Shown: piece by piece, positions 1 through 7,915 of the stretch
Layout of the letters: every line of letters starts with the position of its first letter
How positions within the stretch are numbered: position 1 is the first letter of the stretch
Assembly (NCBI GenBank): GCA_029237915.1
Contig: JAQWHD010000036.1
Coordinates: 1 to 64,000, forward strand
DNA length: 64,000 bases
Reading direction: 5' to 3'
DNA from: Thalassotalea sp.
Lineage (GTDB): Bacteria > Pseudomonadota > Gammaproteobacteria > Enterobacterales > Alteromonadaceae
Position numbers and translations under genes: made by a program
The notes under the pieces: model-generated
Seen by the model: the letters and a program-made list of their open reading frames with translations, nothing else
Databases searched by the model: none
What the model was told of the DNA's origin: nothing

Positions 1-34
1 GTATTTGTTCTGGATTAAGCGTTAAATTATTCAT
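1..34 (-). CDS. 5' end of a leftward gene cut by the window edge
   Basis: An ATG on the minus strand at 32-34 opens a frame of 11 codons that stays open to the window edge (reads MNNLTLNPEQI). A purine-rich stretch just upstream could be the ribosome binding site. It lies downstream of, and in the same direction as, the MaoC/CitE/ligase genes, so it may belong to the same acyl-CoA pathway. An acyl-CoA dehydrogenase would fit, but 11 residues cannot show it. Low confidence. Confidence 0.35.
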   Translation of the reverse strand, partial: MNNLTLNPEQI

Positions 35-107
35 AGTCTCTCTTTCTTTATTAGGATTATTTTTTGGTCGAAACAATCTTAATTAAATTAGGAGAGACTT
101 TTCATTT

Positions 108-121
108 TGTCTAGTTAGACA
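108..121. promoter_or_regulatory. 14-bp dyad, possible operator
   Basis: TGTCTA-GT-TAGACA is a perfect inverted repeat with a 2-bp centre, about 75 bp upstream of the leftward start codon at 34. Short perfect dyads here often bind TetR- or GntR-type dimers. No regulator gene lies beside it in the window, so the assignment is inference. Confidence 0.3.
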
Positions 122-243
122 CACTTTAGTGGGACGGTATGAAATTTTAATAATTTCATTTGCTCTACTACTCAAAAAATTAATGAAATGCGAGCTTAAC
201 TCAAAGGGGTTATAAAAACAGCAAAAATCACGTACGAATATAC

Positions 244-273
244 AAAAAAAGCAAACCTATGATGGTTTGCTTT
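244..273 (-). terminator. Rho-independent terminator after the MaoC hydratase gene
   Basis: On the minus strand a 10-bp stem (AAAGCAAACC / GGTTTGCTTT) with a 6-nt loop is followed by seven T. It lies 35 bp after the stop codon of the hydratase gene and should end the leftward transcript from 5153. Confidence 0.75.
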
Positions 274-307
274 CTACTATGAATGACCTTGGGTTATTAG
301 CAAGGTA

Positions 308-1384
308 TTACTTGAGCATCAATACCGAATAGTCTAAATCGAGTACCACATCACTGTGGTACTTTTTTCGGCCGCCATCTTGTGTATATAAATAATCCAT
401 ATTCTCAGGGTTATTATTCTTAAAACCCAACATCTCTATACGCACAATAGCTAAGTCGTTACGACCTGCAACATCACTAATGTCTTTAATGGTGCTTTGA
501 CTATATATGGTATCGCCGGCGAATGATGGGTTACAGTGACTACCACCATGAATGGCACTAAGCCAAACACTATTGCCTAAACCGTTATAGCTAAGTGCAC
601 GACACAGTGAAATTATATGACCACCATAAACTAAGCGCTTGCCGTGTTTAGAATCATCCATCATATGTTGGTCAAAATGCACGCGCGCATTGTTTTGGTA
701 AAGTCTTGTTGCTAATGAGTGATCCGAGTCATTAATGGTAATGCCATCACGATGGAATAAACTGTCACCAACATTAAAATCACCTGCTTTACGCTGATTA
801 TCGCTGTATGAATCTTGCCATTGCTCTAAATTAAGCTGGCTCGGAATTGCCTGCTCAGAAGTGCTAACTTCAGCGTGAAGATTTGGTAGCTGATTAATGC
901 CTGTAGGTTCAGCACCTGCTTGCTTGTGTACCATTACCCAACGTTTAAAGCTAAGCACAAGTTCGTCATCTTGATTAGTTGCAGTAGATCGCACATAAAC
1001 AACGCCGGTTTTACCGTTGGAATTTTCTTTTAAGCCAATAACTTCACTCGTTACTGCAATGGTATCGCCTGCAAAACAAGGATGTAAAAATTTAATTTCG
1101 GCATAGCCAAGGTTTGCTACCGCATTAAGCGATACGTCATTTACGGTTTTACCAAAGGCAATATGAAACAATAAAAAATTATCTACTGGCATTTGCTTAA
1201 ACCCAGCCGAATTAGCTACCGTTGTTGCACAGTGCATTGCAAAGCGAGAACCAGTGAGCGCAGTGTACAAAGTACAATCTGCTTCAGTAATGGTTCTAGG
1301 TACGCCATGAACTAGTGTTTGGCCGATAATAAAATCGTCAAAAAATAATCCTGTTGGTGTCGGTAGGTAATTGTTGTTTTGCAT
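308..1384 (-). CDS. MaoC family double-hotdog acyl-CoA hydratase (mesaconyl-CoA hydratase-like)
   Basis: At 358 aa this has the length of two-domain MaoC hydratases such as mesaconyl-CoA hydratase (Mch), which interconverts mesaconyl-CoA and beta-methylmalyl-CoA. Two hotdog halves are visible, about residues 10-150 and 200-340. Typical segments include a DDFIIGQT-like opening and a conserved YGGHIISL stretch in the second half. It is the last gene of a leftward cluster with a CitE-like lyase, an acyl-CoA ligase and a second CitE-like lyase. That context supports hydration of an unsaturated dicarboxylyl-CoA before C-C cleavage. An itaconyl-CoA hydratase is the main alternative. Family assignment is firm; the substrate is inferred. 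Confidence 0.8.
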   Translation of the reverse strand: MQNNNYLPTPTGLFFDDFIIGQTLVHGVPRTITEADCTLYTALTGSRFAMHCATTVANSAGFKQMPVDNFLLFHIAFGKTVNDVSLNAVANLGYAEIKFLHPCFAGDTIAVTSEVIGLKENSNGKTGVVYVRSTATNQDDELVLSFKRWVMVHKQAGAEPTGINQLPNLHAEVSTSEQAIPSQLNLEQWQDSYSDNQRKAGDFNVGDSLFHRDGITINDSDHSLATRLYQNNARVHFDQHMMDDSKHGKRLVYGGHIISLCRALSYNGLGNSVWLSAIHGGSHCNPSFAGDTIYSQSTIKDISDVAGRNDLAIVRIEMLGFKNNNPENMDYLYTQDGGRKKYHSDVVLDLDYSVLMLK

Positions 1385-1459
1385 AAATACTCTTTTACTA
1401 AACTTTCTTTAATGAAACCCTCTTTATTTAAGAGGGTAACTTATTGCTTTTATTTACGA

Positions 1460-2374
1460 CTAACCTAATAACTCGCCTTGGCCAATCTCATTAACTTTAT
1501 CAAATAAACAAATTACTCGACTAGCCCATTGCTCAAGGCATGGTTCAATTAACCGGTCATCAATAACAGCGACACTTTGGCCTTCAGATTTAGCAATTTC
1601 CATGGCATCGATAATCGCCTTGGCTTTGCGTACATCTTCACCTTTAGGTGTTAATGCATCATTAGTATAGGTTAGCTGTACTGGGTGAATAACTGCTTTG
1701 CCATCAAAACCTAGATCACGTGCTTGGCGACAGCTAAACTCACAAGCTTCAACGTCTTTAAGGTTAAAGTGTGGGCCATCCATAATGCTTTTATGATGAG
1801 CGCGAGCTGCTAGTAAGCACATAGATAAATAGGTAAGTAAACCTTGTCTGTCTAATGTCATATTAATGCGCAAAGAATTGGCTAAGTCGGTAGTACCCAT
1901 AACTATAGTAGTTAGACGGTCACTGCTGGCGGCAATTTCTTCAGAGCGTAAAACACCAAGCGGCGATTCAATATTAGCCATAACTGATTTTGCTTCACCA
2001 CCGGCATTATCTAAAGCAATAATAGCTAGTTTAAGCTCTTCACCACTTTCAATGTTAGGAAACAAAACGCCATCAATATCAAGCTCTGCAATTGCGGCTA
2101 AATCATCTAGACCCCAAGGTGAATTGAGTTTATTTACACGAACAATTCTTTCAGAATAACCAAAGTCGCTATTAGATAAAGCTTCTACAAGTAGCTTGCG
2201 AGCTTCTGCTTTTCTACTTGGAGGTACCGATTCTTGTAAATCAAAAATAATGGTATCAGCATTAAGCGTACGTGACTTTTCAATGTATTTGTTCTTATGA
2301 GCAGGAACATATAATGCACTGCGTCTTGGTCGATAATTTGTATCTTCATTACATGGCGTTTCATTATAAGACAT
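1460..2374 (-). CDS. HpcH/HpaI aldolase / citrate lyase family CoA-ester lyase (CitE-like, 304 aa)
   Basis: TIM-barrel lyase of the CitE/malyl-CoA lyase family. The N-terminal RRSALYVPAH and FDLQESV stretches match the family's RS-L-VP and FDLED(S/A)V motifs, and MANIESPLG and MGTTDLANSL carry further acidic and CoA-site positions. Length (304 aa) fits CitE-like lyases of 280-320 aa that split malyl-CoA, methylmalyl-CoA or citramalyl-CoA. The FDLQESV motif has Gln where most members have Glu. The gene sits 2 bp after the ligase stop, so the two are probably translationally coupled, and just upstream of the MaoC hydratase. The exact substrate is unknown. Confidence 0.8.
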   Translation of the reverse strand: MSYNETPCNEDTNYRPRRSALYVPAHKNKYIEKSRTLNADTIIFDLQESVPPSRKAEARKLLVEALSNSDFGYSERIVRVNKLNSPWGLDDLAAIAELDIDGVLFPNIESGEELKLAIIALDNAGGEAKSVMANIESPLGVLRSEEIAASSDRLTTIVMGTTDLANSLRINMTLDRQGLLTYLSMCLLAARAHHKSIMDGPHFNLKDVEACEFSCRQARDLGFDGKAVIHPVQLTYTNDALTPKGEDVRKAKAIIDAMEIAKSEGQSVAVIDDRLIEPCLEQWASRVICLFDKVNEIGQGELLG

Positions 2375-2376
2375 CG

Positions 2377-4032
2377 TTATGCTCCTTCAGTGGCTAGTCG
2401 TTGTTCGGCTAATTCAGCCAACATTTGTTTACGTAATACTTTGCCATTTTTAGTGCGCGGGAAGTCATCATAAAAATGCACAATTTTAGGTGCTTTGTAT
2501 TTAGCTAAATGTTCACCACCAAATGCGAGGATCTCTTCTTCGGTTGTGGTAGCTCCCGGTGTTAAAATAATACAAGCGCTGACTAGTATTTTGTCTTTAC
2601 CTAGTTCTTCACCTAAAGCAACACAATCGGCAACATCAGGATGAGTTTTTACTACGCGTTCAATTTCATGAGGCGATACACGGTAACCAAAGGTATTGAT
2701 AATGTCGTCTTTACGGCCAACAAACCAAATATAACCATCTTCATCAATACGGGCATAATCACCAGTATAGAAGTAACCGCTATGACGGGCTTTGGCTGTT
2801 TCTTCTGGTAATTGCCAGTAATTTAAAAATAACCCTGGATCATCTTCAGAAATAGCGATCATGCCTTCTTCACCTGCTACTGCTGGCTTGTTTTCTTCAT
2901 TAAGTAAAACCACACCGTGACCTGGTTGGATAAAACCAGCTGCGCCTGGGCGAATTGGTTGTTGTTTGTTTTGCGAAATATAATAAGAAAATTCTGACAT
3001 ACCTATAGCTTCATAAACGTCCATGCCGAAACGGTCGTTCCAAGCGTGTAACATTTCATCAGATAAGTGCTCACCGGCACTCATGCAATGACGAAGCGAT
3101 GGTACGTCAGCGCCACTAAATTCAGTCTTTTGAATAATTTGCCGATAAATTGTTGGTACACCAATAAAGATGGTGCAGTCATGTTTGGCGATCAGCTTTG
3201 GCCAAGTTGAAGCATCGTTTGCCCCTTCATGCACAATAACTGTGTGACCATGAAATAATGGGTCCATTAACGCTGAGCCTAAAACATAGGTCCAGTTAAA
3301 TTTACCCGAATGCATTATGCGGTCGCCTTCTTTAAAGTCGAACCAAAACTTACTGGCAGGTAAGCGCCCAATTAGCGATCTATGTGCGTGCAAAACACCT
3401 TTTGGGTAGCCAGTTGTACCTGAGGTATAAACTAGATACGCTGGCGCATTTACGCTACAATTCACAATCGAATCATCATTCGGACTATCATTTAACAGTG
3501 CATCTAAATCTAATACTTTTACGTTCAGCGACTCGTCAAGCTCTGGCATTTCACCAGCACCTGATAATAATACTGCAGTAAGTTGAGTATCTTCCGATAA
3601 AATTGATTTCAGCTCTGGCCACATAGATTTAGCGGTAACTAATACTTTTGCACCAGAGTCTTTAGCTAAATAAGCCACCTCAGGAGCAGAAAGTAAGGTT
3701 GAAGTTGGTACCGCAATTGCACCTTGTTTCAAACAGCCAAAAAAACTTACCGGATAATCAACCGAGTTAGGTAAACGAATTAATACTCTATCATCACTAC
3801 TTAGTCCTAGCTCTTTTAGTGTATAGACAAAACGACCGCTGAGAGTATCAAGTTGTGAATAGCTTAACTCCGTTGTACCTTGCTTATCATCTTCAATAAT
3901 AAGGGCAATATTACTGCCTTTACCTTGTTCAACATGCTGGCGCACACAAGCATAAGCAATGTTAAAGTTTTCAGGAATAGTCCACTTCCAGCCGTTAGCT
4001 GTTTGGTTTAAAAGGTCATTAAATTTAATCAT
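2377..4032 (-). CDS. AMP-forming acyl-CoA synthetase
   Basis: 551-aa ANL superfamily ligase that activates a carboxylic acid to its CoA thioester via an acyl-adenylate. The P-loop YTSGTTGYPKG lies near residue 203. A YTGDYARIDEDGYIWFVGR core follows, and PRTKNGKVLRK carries the C-terminal catalytic lysine. The order of motifs resembles medium-chain and benzoate-type ligases. The stop codon overlaps the upstream lyase's start region by one base (4032), and the next lyase gene follows after 2 bp, so this is one operon. With a hydratase and lyases around it, the natural acid is probably a short dicarboxylate or hydroxydicarboxylate; this is inference. Confidence 0.85.
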   Translation of the reverse strand: MIKFNDLLNQTANGWKWTIPENFNIAYACVRQHVEQGKGSNIALIIEDDKQGTTELSYSQLDTLSGRFVYTLKELGLSSDDRVLIRLPNSVDYPVSFFGCLKQGAIAVPTSTLLSAPEVAYLAKDSGAKVLVTAKSMWPELKSILSEDTQLTAVLLSGAGEMPELDESLNVKVLDLDALLNDSPNDDSIVNCSVNAPAYLVYTSGTTGYPKGVLHAHRSLIGRLPASKFWFDFKEGDRIMHSGKFNWTYVLGSALMDPLFHGHTVIVHEGANDASTWPKLIAKHDCTIFIGVPTIYRQIIQKTEFSGADVPSLRHCMSAGEHLSDEMLHAWNDRFGMDVYEAIGMSEFSYYISQNKQQPIRPGAAGFIQPGHGVVLLNEENKPAVAGEEGMIAISEDDPGLFLNYWQLPEETAKARHSGYFYTGDYARIDEDGYIWFVGRKDDIINTFGYRVSPHEIERVVKTHPDVADCVALGEELGKDKILVSACIILTPGATTTEEEILAFGGEHLAKYKAPKIVHFYDDFPRTKNGKVLRKQMLAELAEQRLATEGA

Positions 4033-5153
4033 TATATGCGTCCATATGGCCAGTTTTCACGAATAACGTTGATCGGTAGTTTCTTCAGAACATCGATAGC
4101 AAATTGTTTGTCTTTTGCATCAAGAGATTTTAATGCGTACGCTCGAAGCAGTGTTTGTAGCGCTTTACCAAACATAGGAGGGTCGAGCATTTCCCCTTCA
4201 AATTTAATTGCACCGCCTAGAAGTGCATCGGCATCAATGGCCATTTGCAGAATGTTGACGTTACGCTGAATTTCTTTTGGTGATGGCGTAAATGCCACCT
4301 TACATAAATGAATATGGTATGGGTGAATAAGCTGTTTACCGGTTAAGCCCATCTGTGTTTCAACTACAGCATGGCCGTGGACAACATGCGATTCATGATC
4401 GCCATGTAAATCTAACCAGCGACGTACATCATCAGGCTCGATGAAGTTTTCAGGCATACCGCGTTCGTTAATAAGCACTTCAACGCCACCAATAACACCT
4501 TTACCAGCGATCCTTGCTTCTAACAGCAACATACGTAAGTAGGTAAGCAATTCTTCAATCCAACCTTCAGGGGTTAAATGAATCGCCATTGCTTTAGAAA
4601 AATCGTGAATACCAAAAACTACATGCTTAACCGCCGGAAAGGCCATTAGCTCAGCAGCAATTTTTAAAGAGCGTGGATGTTCGATAATTGGCTGAATTTC
4701 AATGTTCGGGTTTACCCCTAATAGCCAAGCTGATAAATCACGAATTTCAGCTGCTCCATACATTTCACCAGCTTTCGCCAATACAATCACATCGATGTGC
4801 TCAGCTACCTGCATGATCATTTTTAAATCTTTTTCGTACTCATCGGTTCTAAACGGATTTATACGTAAAGCAATTTGAAAATCACGGTCGGGAAATTTAG
4901 GTAATTCTTTTAGTAATAGCTCGCGACTCATTTCTTTTTGTCGACAACCATCTTCTAAATCAAATAATAAAGTGTGAGCAGGGCAGTTATGCGCATGTTT
5001 ACGCATACGAGCTGTTGCTTCTTCCATGGTTTCATACTCACCATTTTTAGGTGAATATTTGACAGGAGGGTAATACAATTGAATGCCTGGCCAAAAACCG
5101 CCAAGTACATCTTCTTCGTTTACATGATCTAAGAACTCATTATGATAGTTCAT
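4032..5153 (-). CDS. HpcH/HpaI aldolase / citrate lyase family protein (long form, 373 aa)
   Basis: First gene of the leftward operon. CitE-like barrel: LLFDLEDGCRQKE (acidic metal/CoA motif), IALRINPFRTDEY, IIEHPRSLKIAAELMAF and VFGIHDFSKAM match the family order. It is about 70 residues longer than ordinary CitE. The extra length is an N-terminal segment (1-60) rich in Tyr and Pro and a C-terminal helix-rich tail ending WPYGRI. It is clearly a different subfamily from its two neighbours at 1460 and 5645, which argues for a different step or substrate rather than simple duplication. Specific function not recognised. Confidence 0.75.
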   Translation of the reverse strand: MNYHNEFLDHVNEEDVLGGFWPGIQLYYPPVKYSPKNGEYETMEEATARMRKHAHNCPAHTLLFDLEDGCRQKEMSRELLLKELPKFPDRDFQIALRINPFRTDEYEKDLKMIMQVAEHIDVIVLAKAGEMYGAAEIRDLSAWLLGVNPNIEIQPIIEHPRSLKIAAELMAFPAVKHVVFGIHDFSKAMAIHLTPEGWIEELLTYLRMLLLEARIAGKGVIGGVEVLINERGMPENFIEPDDVRRWLDLHGDHESHVVHGHAVVETQMGLTGKQLIHPYHIHLCKVAFTPSPKEIQRNVNILQMAIDADALLGGAIKFEGEMLDPPMFGKALQTLLRAYALKSLDAKDKQFAIDVLKKLPINVIRENWPYGRI

Positions 5154-5343
5154 ATTTTCCCCTGTTTTAGTTAAGCAATAACATATTTTTTAAAATCGGA
5201 TTGTTCATTTTTTGTTATTAAAATGAAAGCTTACATATATAATTACATCATTAGAGTAATTATTTCAAACATTTGTTTCAAATAATGTTTGAATTTTTTT
5301 TAACATAAGGTTAGGGTTAGTTATAACAAGTTGTTTACACCCC

Positions 5344-5365
5344 GGCTGTCACCAAGGTAACAGCC
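5344..5365. promoter_or_regulatory. 22-bp inverted repeat, candidate operator
   Basis: GGCTGTCACC-AA-GGTAACAGCC is a dyad with 9 of 10 positions paired. The 2-nt centre is too short for an RNA hairpin loop, so a dimeric DNA-binding regulator is more likely than a terminator. It lies about 190 bp from the leftward start and 280 bp from the rightward start. Confidence 0.4.
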
Positions 5366-5556
5366 AACTTTATATAACTTTGCTAAGTTTAAGTTATAAA
5401 CTGAATTGATTGTCTTGTAACTAGGCAATTAGTCTTATACTTGTTACTCGGTGTTTTGAAATGAGAGCTAAGCTTGTTAGCTTTTGGTTAACATCGTTAA
5501 GGGTGCAAATACAGAGTGTCTTCTAGTTAATTAGTCGTACGTCAGCTAAAAGGTTG

Positions 5557-5585
5557 TTGACATAATTACAAGCATTCTGTAATAA
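5557..5585 (+). promoter_or_regulatory. Possible sigma-70 promoter for the 5645 lyase gene
   Basis: A perfect TTGACA at 5557-5562 is followed 17 bp later by TAATAA, a weak -10 match. The -35 match and spacing are good. The start codon lies about 60 bp downstream, after a clear GAAGGAG ribosome binding site. Confidence 0.35.
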
Positions 5586-5644
5586 AGTTACATACGTTAT
5601 ATGAATATATAAATTTACTATTTTTGTCTTGAAGGAGATTTACC

Positions 5645-6640
5645 ATGTCTGCAGCTGTTCACCCTAACGTCGCATTGTTCGATGCTGAAAAGCCGTTTCC
5701 AGTTATCCCAAGTTGTGAACATTTTGCCGGCTCAGAAAAACTGATCCTTAAAGCGATGGAGATGCAGGATAAAATTGGTCCTGTATTTGATATTACCTGT
5801 GATTGTGAAGATGGTGCGGCAGCCGGCTCTGAAAAAGAGCATGCAGAAATGGTCGGACGCATTATTGGTAGCGATGCCAATGTGCACAATATGATGGGCG
5901 TACGTATACACGATCCATCTCATCCGCATTGGAAAAAAGACGTAGATATCTTAATCCCTGCTTGTGGTGAAAAAGTGGCTTACATAACTTTGCCAAAATG
6001 TACCGAGGCGAGCCAAATTAAAGAAATGGTTACTTACATTCAAAACTCGGCAAAATTTAGTGGCATTGAACGCGAAATTCCAATTCATGTACTTATTGAA
6101 ACGCACGGTGCGTTACGTGATGTATGGGAACTAGCGGCAACACCTTGGGTACAAGTACTTGATTTTGGCATGATGGATTTTGTCTCTGGTCATTACGGCG
6201 CAATTCCGGCATCGGCTATGCGTAGCCCTGGCCAGTTTGATCATGAATTACTAAGACGCGCCAAAACTGAAATGGTTGCAGCAGCCCTAGCTAATGGTGT
6301 TATTCCTTGTCACAACGTAACCCTTGATTTGAAAAATAGTCAACAAACCACCGATGATGCAACTCGTGCTCGTACCGAGTTTGGCTTTATGCGTATGTGG
6401 AGTATTTATCCAACACAAATTAACGCTATTGTTGATGCGATGAAACCTAACTATGAAGAAGTTGAAGACGCGGATGCAATTTTATTAGCTGCACAAACTG
6501 CCGATTGGGGACCAATTCAACATAAAGGTGAATTGCACGACAGAGCAACATATCGCTACTTCTGGGAATTGCTACAACGTGCCCATGTAAGTGGTATCGC
6601 TATTAGTGATCAAGCTAAAGCCGCATTCTTTAGCGAATAA
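5645..6640 (+). CDS. L-malyl-CoA / beta-methylmalyl-CoA lyase-like protein (CitE family, 331 aa)
   Basis: 331-aa CitE/HpcH-type lyase. Motifs: VIPSCEHFAGSE near the N-terminus, FDITCDCEDGA (metal and CoA acidic cluster), GVRIHDPSHPHW (Arg motif), IHVLIETHGALRDVWELA and LDFGMMDFVSGHYG. Length and motifs are closest to malyl-CoA/beta-methylmalyl-CoA lyases, which cleave to glyoxylate plus acetyl-CoA or propionyl-CoA. A strong GAAGGAGA ribosome binding site 7 bp upstream fixes the start. It is transcribed away from the other two lyases and followed by its own terminator, so it is probably monocistronic. A citramalyl-CoA lyase role remains possible. Confidence 0.8.
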   Translation: MSAAVHPNVALFDAEKPFPVIPSCEHFAGSEKLILKAMEMQDKIGPVFDITCDCEDGAAAGSEKEHAEMVGRIIGSDANVHNMMGVRIHDPSHPHWKKDVDILIPACGEKVAYITLPKCTEASQIKEMVTYIQNSAKFSGIEREIPIHVLIETHGALRDVWELAATPWVQVLDFGMMDFVSGHYGAIPASAMRSPGQFDHELLRRAKTEMVAAALANGVIPCHNVTLDLKNSQQTTDDATRARTEFGFMRMWSIYPTQINAIVDAMKPNYEEVEDADAILLAAQTADWGPIQHKGELHDRATYRYFWELLQRAHVSGIAISDQAKAAFFSE

Positions 6641-6687
6641 CAGATTTTTTAAAAGCTCTTGCACCAACCAATTGCTAAAAGCTTTTT

Positions 6688-6728
6688 CGGTCAAAGTTAC
6701 CTATAGTTAACTTTGACCGTTTTTTTTG
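6688..6728 (+). terminator. Rho-independent terminator after the 5645 lyase gene
   Basis: A 12-bp perfect stem (CGGTCAAAGTTA / TAACTTTGACCG) with an 8-nt loop is followed by a run of eight T. It lies 48 bp beyond the stop codon. Confidence 0.85.
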
Positions 6729-6789
6729 GCAAAATTAACTTCAGTTAATTAGTTTTCAACCGTTTTATTACTTTCCCAAGGACTACACT

Positions 6790-7830
6790 TTGAATCAATA
6801 CCCAAGCACCAATAAAGGCTTCTCTCTTAATTTGATTGACGATATGGATGCGCCATTATCTGATCGCATTTCTTTATTGGAAAAACCGCTACCTAAATTA
6901 AAGCCTGGGCAAGTATTAGTTAAAATGTTGGCTGCGCCTATTAATCCTTCCGATCTAGTTTATTTAATGGGTAAATATGGCTTACCGCCAGTTGACGGCG
7001 CTTTTGTTGGTTTTGAAGGGTGTGGCATAGTCGTAAGTGCCAACGCGGGCTTATATGGTAAATGGTTAATCGGTAAGCGCGTGGCAATTTCAGCCCAACC
7101 TGGCGGTGATGGTGTGTGGGCAGAATATGCCATAACCAAAGCTAACTATTGTTTACCCGTTCGAAAAGATATTAGCGATGTGCAAGCATCGACCATTATC
7201 GTAAACCCTTGCACTTCGGTTTGCTTAATTGAACGAGCGATTGAATTAGGTGCAAAAGCGGTTGTAATAAATGCGGCAGCAAGCCAAGTAGGTAAAGGTG
7301 TTATTCGTTATGCAAAAATGCGTAATGTTAAAACCATTGCGACTGTGCGCTCAAACGCCAATGTCGAAATATTAGAAAAACTAGGCGCAGATAAAGTGCT
7401 AGTGAGTACTGATAACGAATACAAAGTTGAGTTGAAAGAAGTCTGTAAAAGGTTTCAGGCAACTGTATTACTCGATGCCGTTGCTGATATAGATACGCCA
7501 ACGGTAATGTCGTGTATGCCTAACAAATCTACCGCCATTGTTTATGGCCGTTTAACTGAAACTCATGATCCGATCGGTGGCCAATTTTCAGTAGGCGATG
7601 TGATTTTTAAACAACACAAAGTGGAAGGTTTTTGGCTAGCTACATACATAGGTAATGCCAAACCTTGGCAGGTATTAAGCTTAAGTAAGAAAGTACAAAA
7701 GTTATTTGCTGACGGTGTATTTCAAACAGACATTTACGGCGAATTTAACTTTGCTGAATTTCCAAAAGCTCTTGAGCACTATGCCCTTCATAAAAGTGAT
7801 GGCAAGGTCATCTTAATGCCTAACTCTTAA
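6790..7830 (+). CDS. MDR superfamily oxidoreductase (MECR/quinone reductase-like)
   Basis: 346-aa medium-chain dehydrogenase/reductase. APINPSDLVYLMGKYG resembles the NPSDxxxxxGxYG motif of enoyl-reductase (MECR-like) members. The Rossmann segment is INAAASQVGKGVIRYAK (about residues 160-176), with NAAASQVG in place of the usual nucleotide-binding glycine motif. The catalytic- and structural-zinc cysteine sets of alcohol dehydrogenases are missing, so it is a zinc-free NADPH-dependent enoyl or quinone reductase. The start is TTG, supported by AAGGA eight bases upstream and by a sensible N-terminus. It follows the lyase gene but is separated from it by a strong terminator. Confidence 0.75.
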   Translation: MNQYPSTNKGFSLNLIDDMDAPLSDRISLLEKPLPKLKPGQVLVKMLAAPINPSDLVYLMGKYGLPPVDGAFVGFEGCGIVVSANAGLYGKWLIGKRVAISAQPGGDGVWAEYAITKANYCLPVRKDISDVQASTIIVNPCTSVCLIERAIELGAKAVVINAAASQVGKGVIRYAKMRNVKTIATVRSNANVEILEKLGADKVLVSTDNEYKVELKEVCKRFQATVLLDAVADIDTPTVMSCMPNKSTAIVYGRLTETHDPIGGQFSVGDVIFKQHKVEGFWLATYIGNAKPWQVLSLSKKVQKLFADGVFQTDIYGEFNFAEFPKALEHYALHKSDGKVILMPNS

Positions 7831-7867
7831 TTACAGAGTTTAGGTTAACTACTTAATTTTAATAAAT

Positions 7868-7890
7868 AAAGGGGCAATTAGCCCCTTTGA
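7868..7890. terminator. Bidirectional terminator between convergent genes
   Basis: An 8-bp stem AAAGGGGC / GCCCCTTT with a 5-nt loop lies between the convergent MDR and symporter genes. It is AT-rich on both flanks. Confidence 0.7.
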
Positions 7891-7915
7891 ATTATTTAGA
7901 ACTATGTGAATATAA

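Larger units (their letters stand above)
5154..5644. other. 491-bp divergent control region
   Basis: No gene is seen here. It separates two divergently transcribed CitE-type lyase genes and is strongly AT-rich. It holds a 22-bp near-perfect dyad at 5344-5365 and a candidate promoter for the rightward gene at 5557-5585. The length suggests shared, regulated promoters for both arms of the acyl-CoA module. Confidence 0.6.

Noticed and set aside
308-5153. Full ethylmalonyl-CoA pathway
   Set aside because: No crotonyl-CoA carboxylase/reductase or mutase genes are seen; only hydratase, lyase and ligase steps are present.
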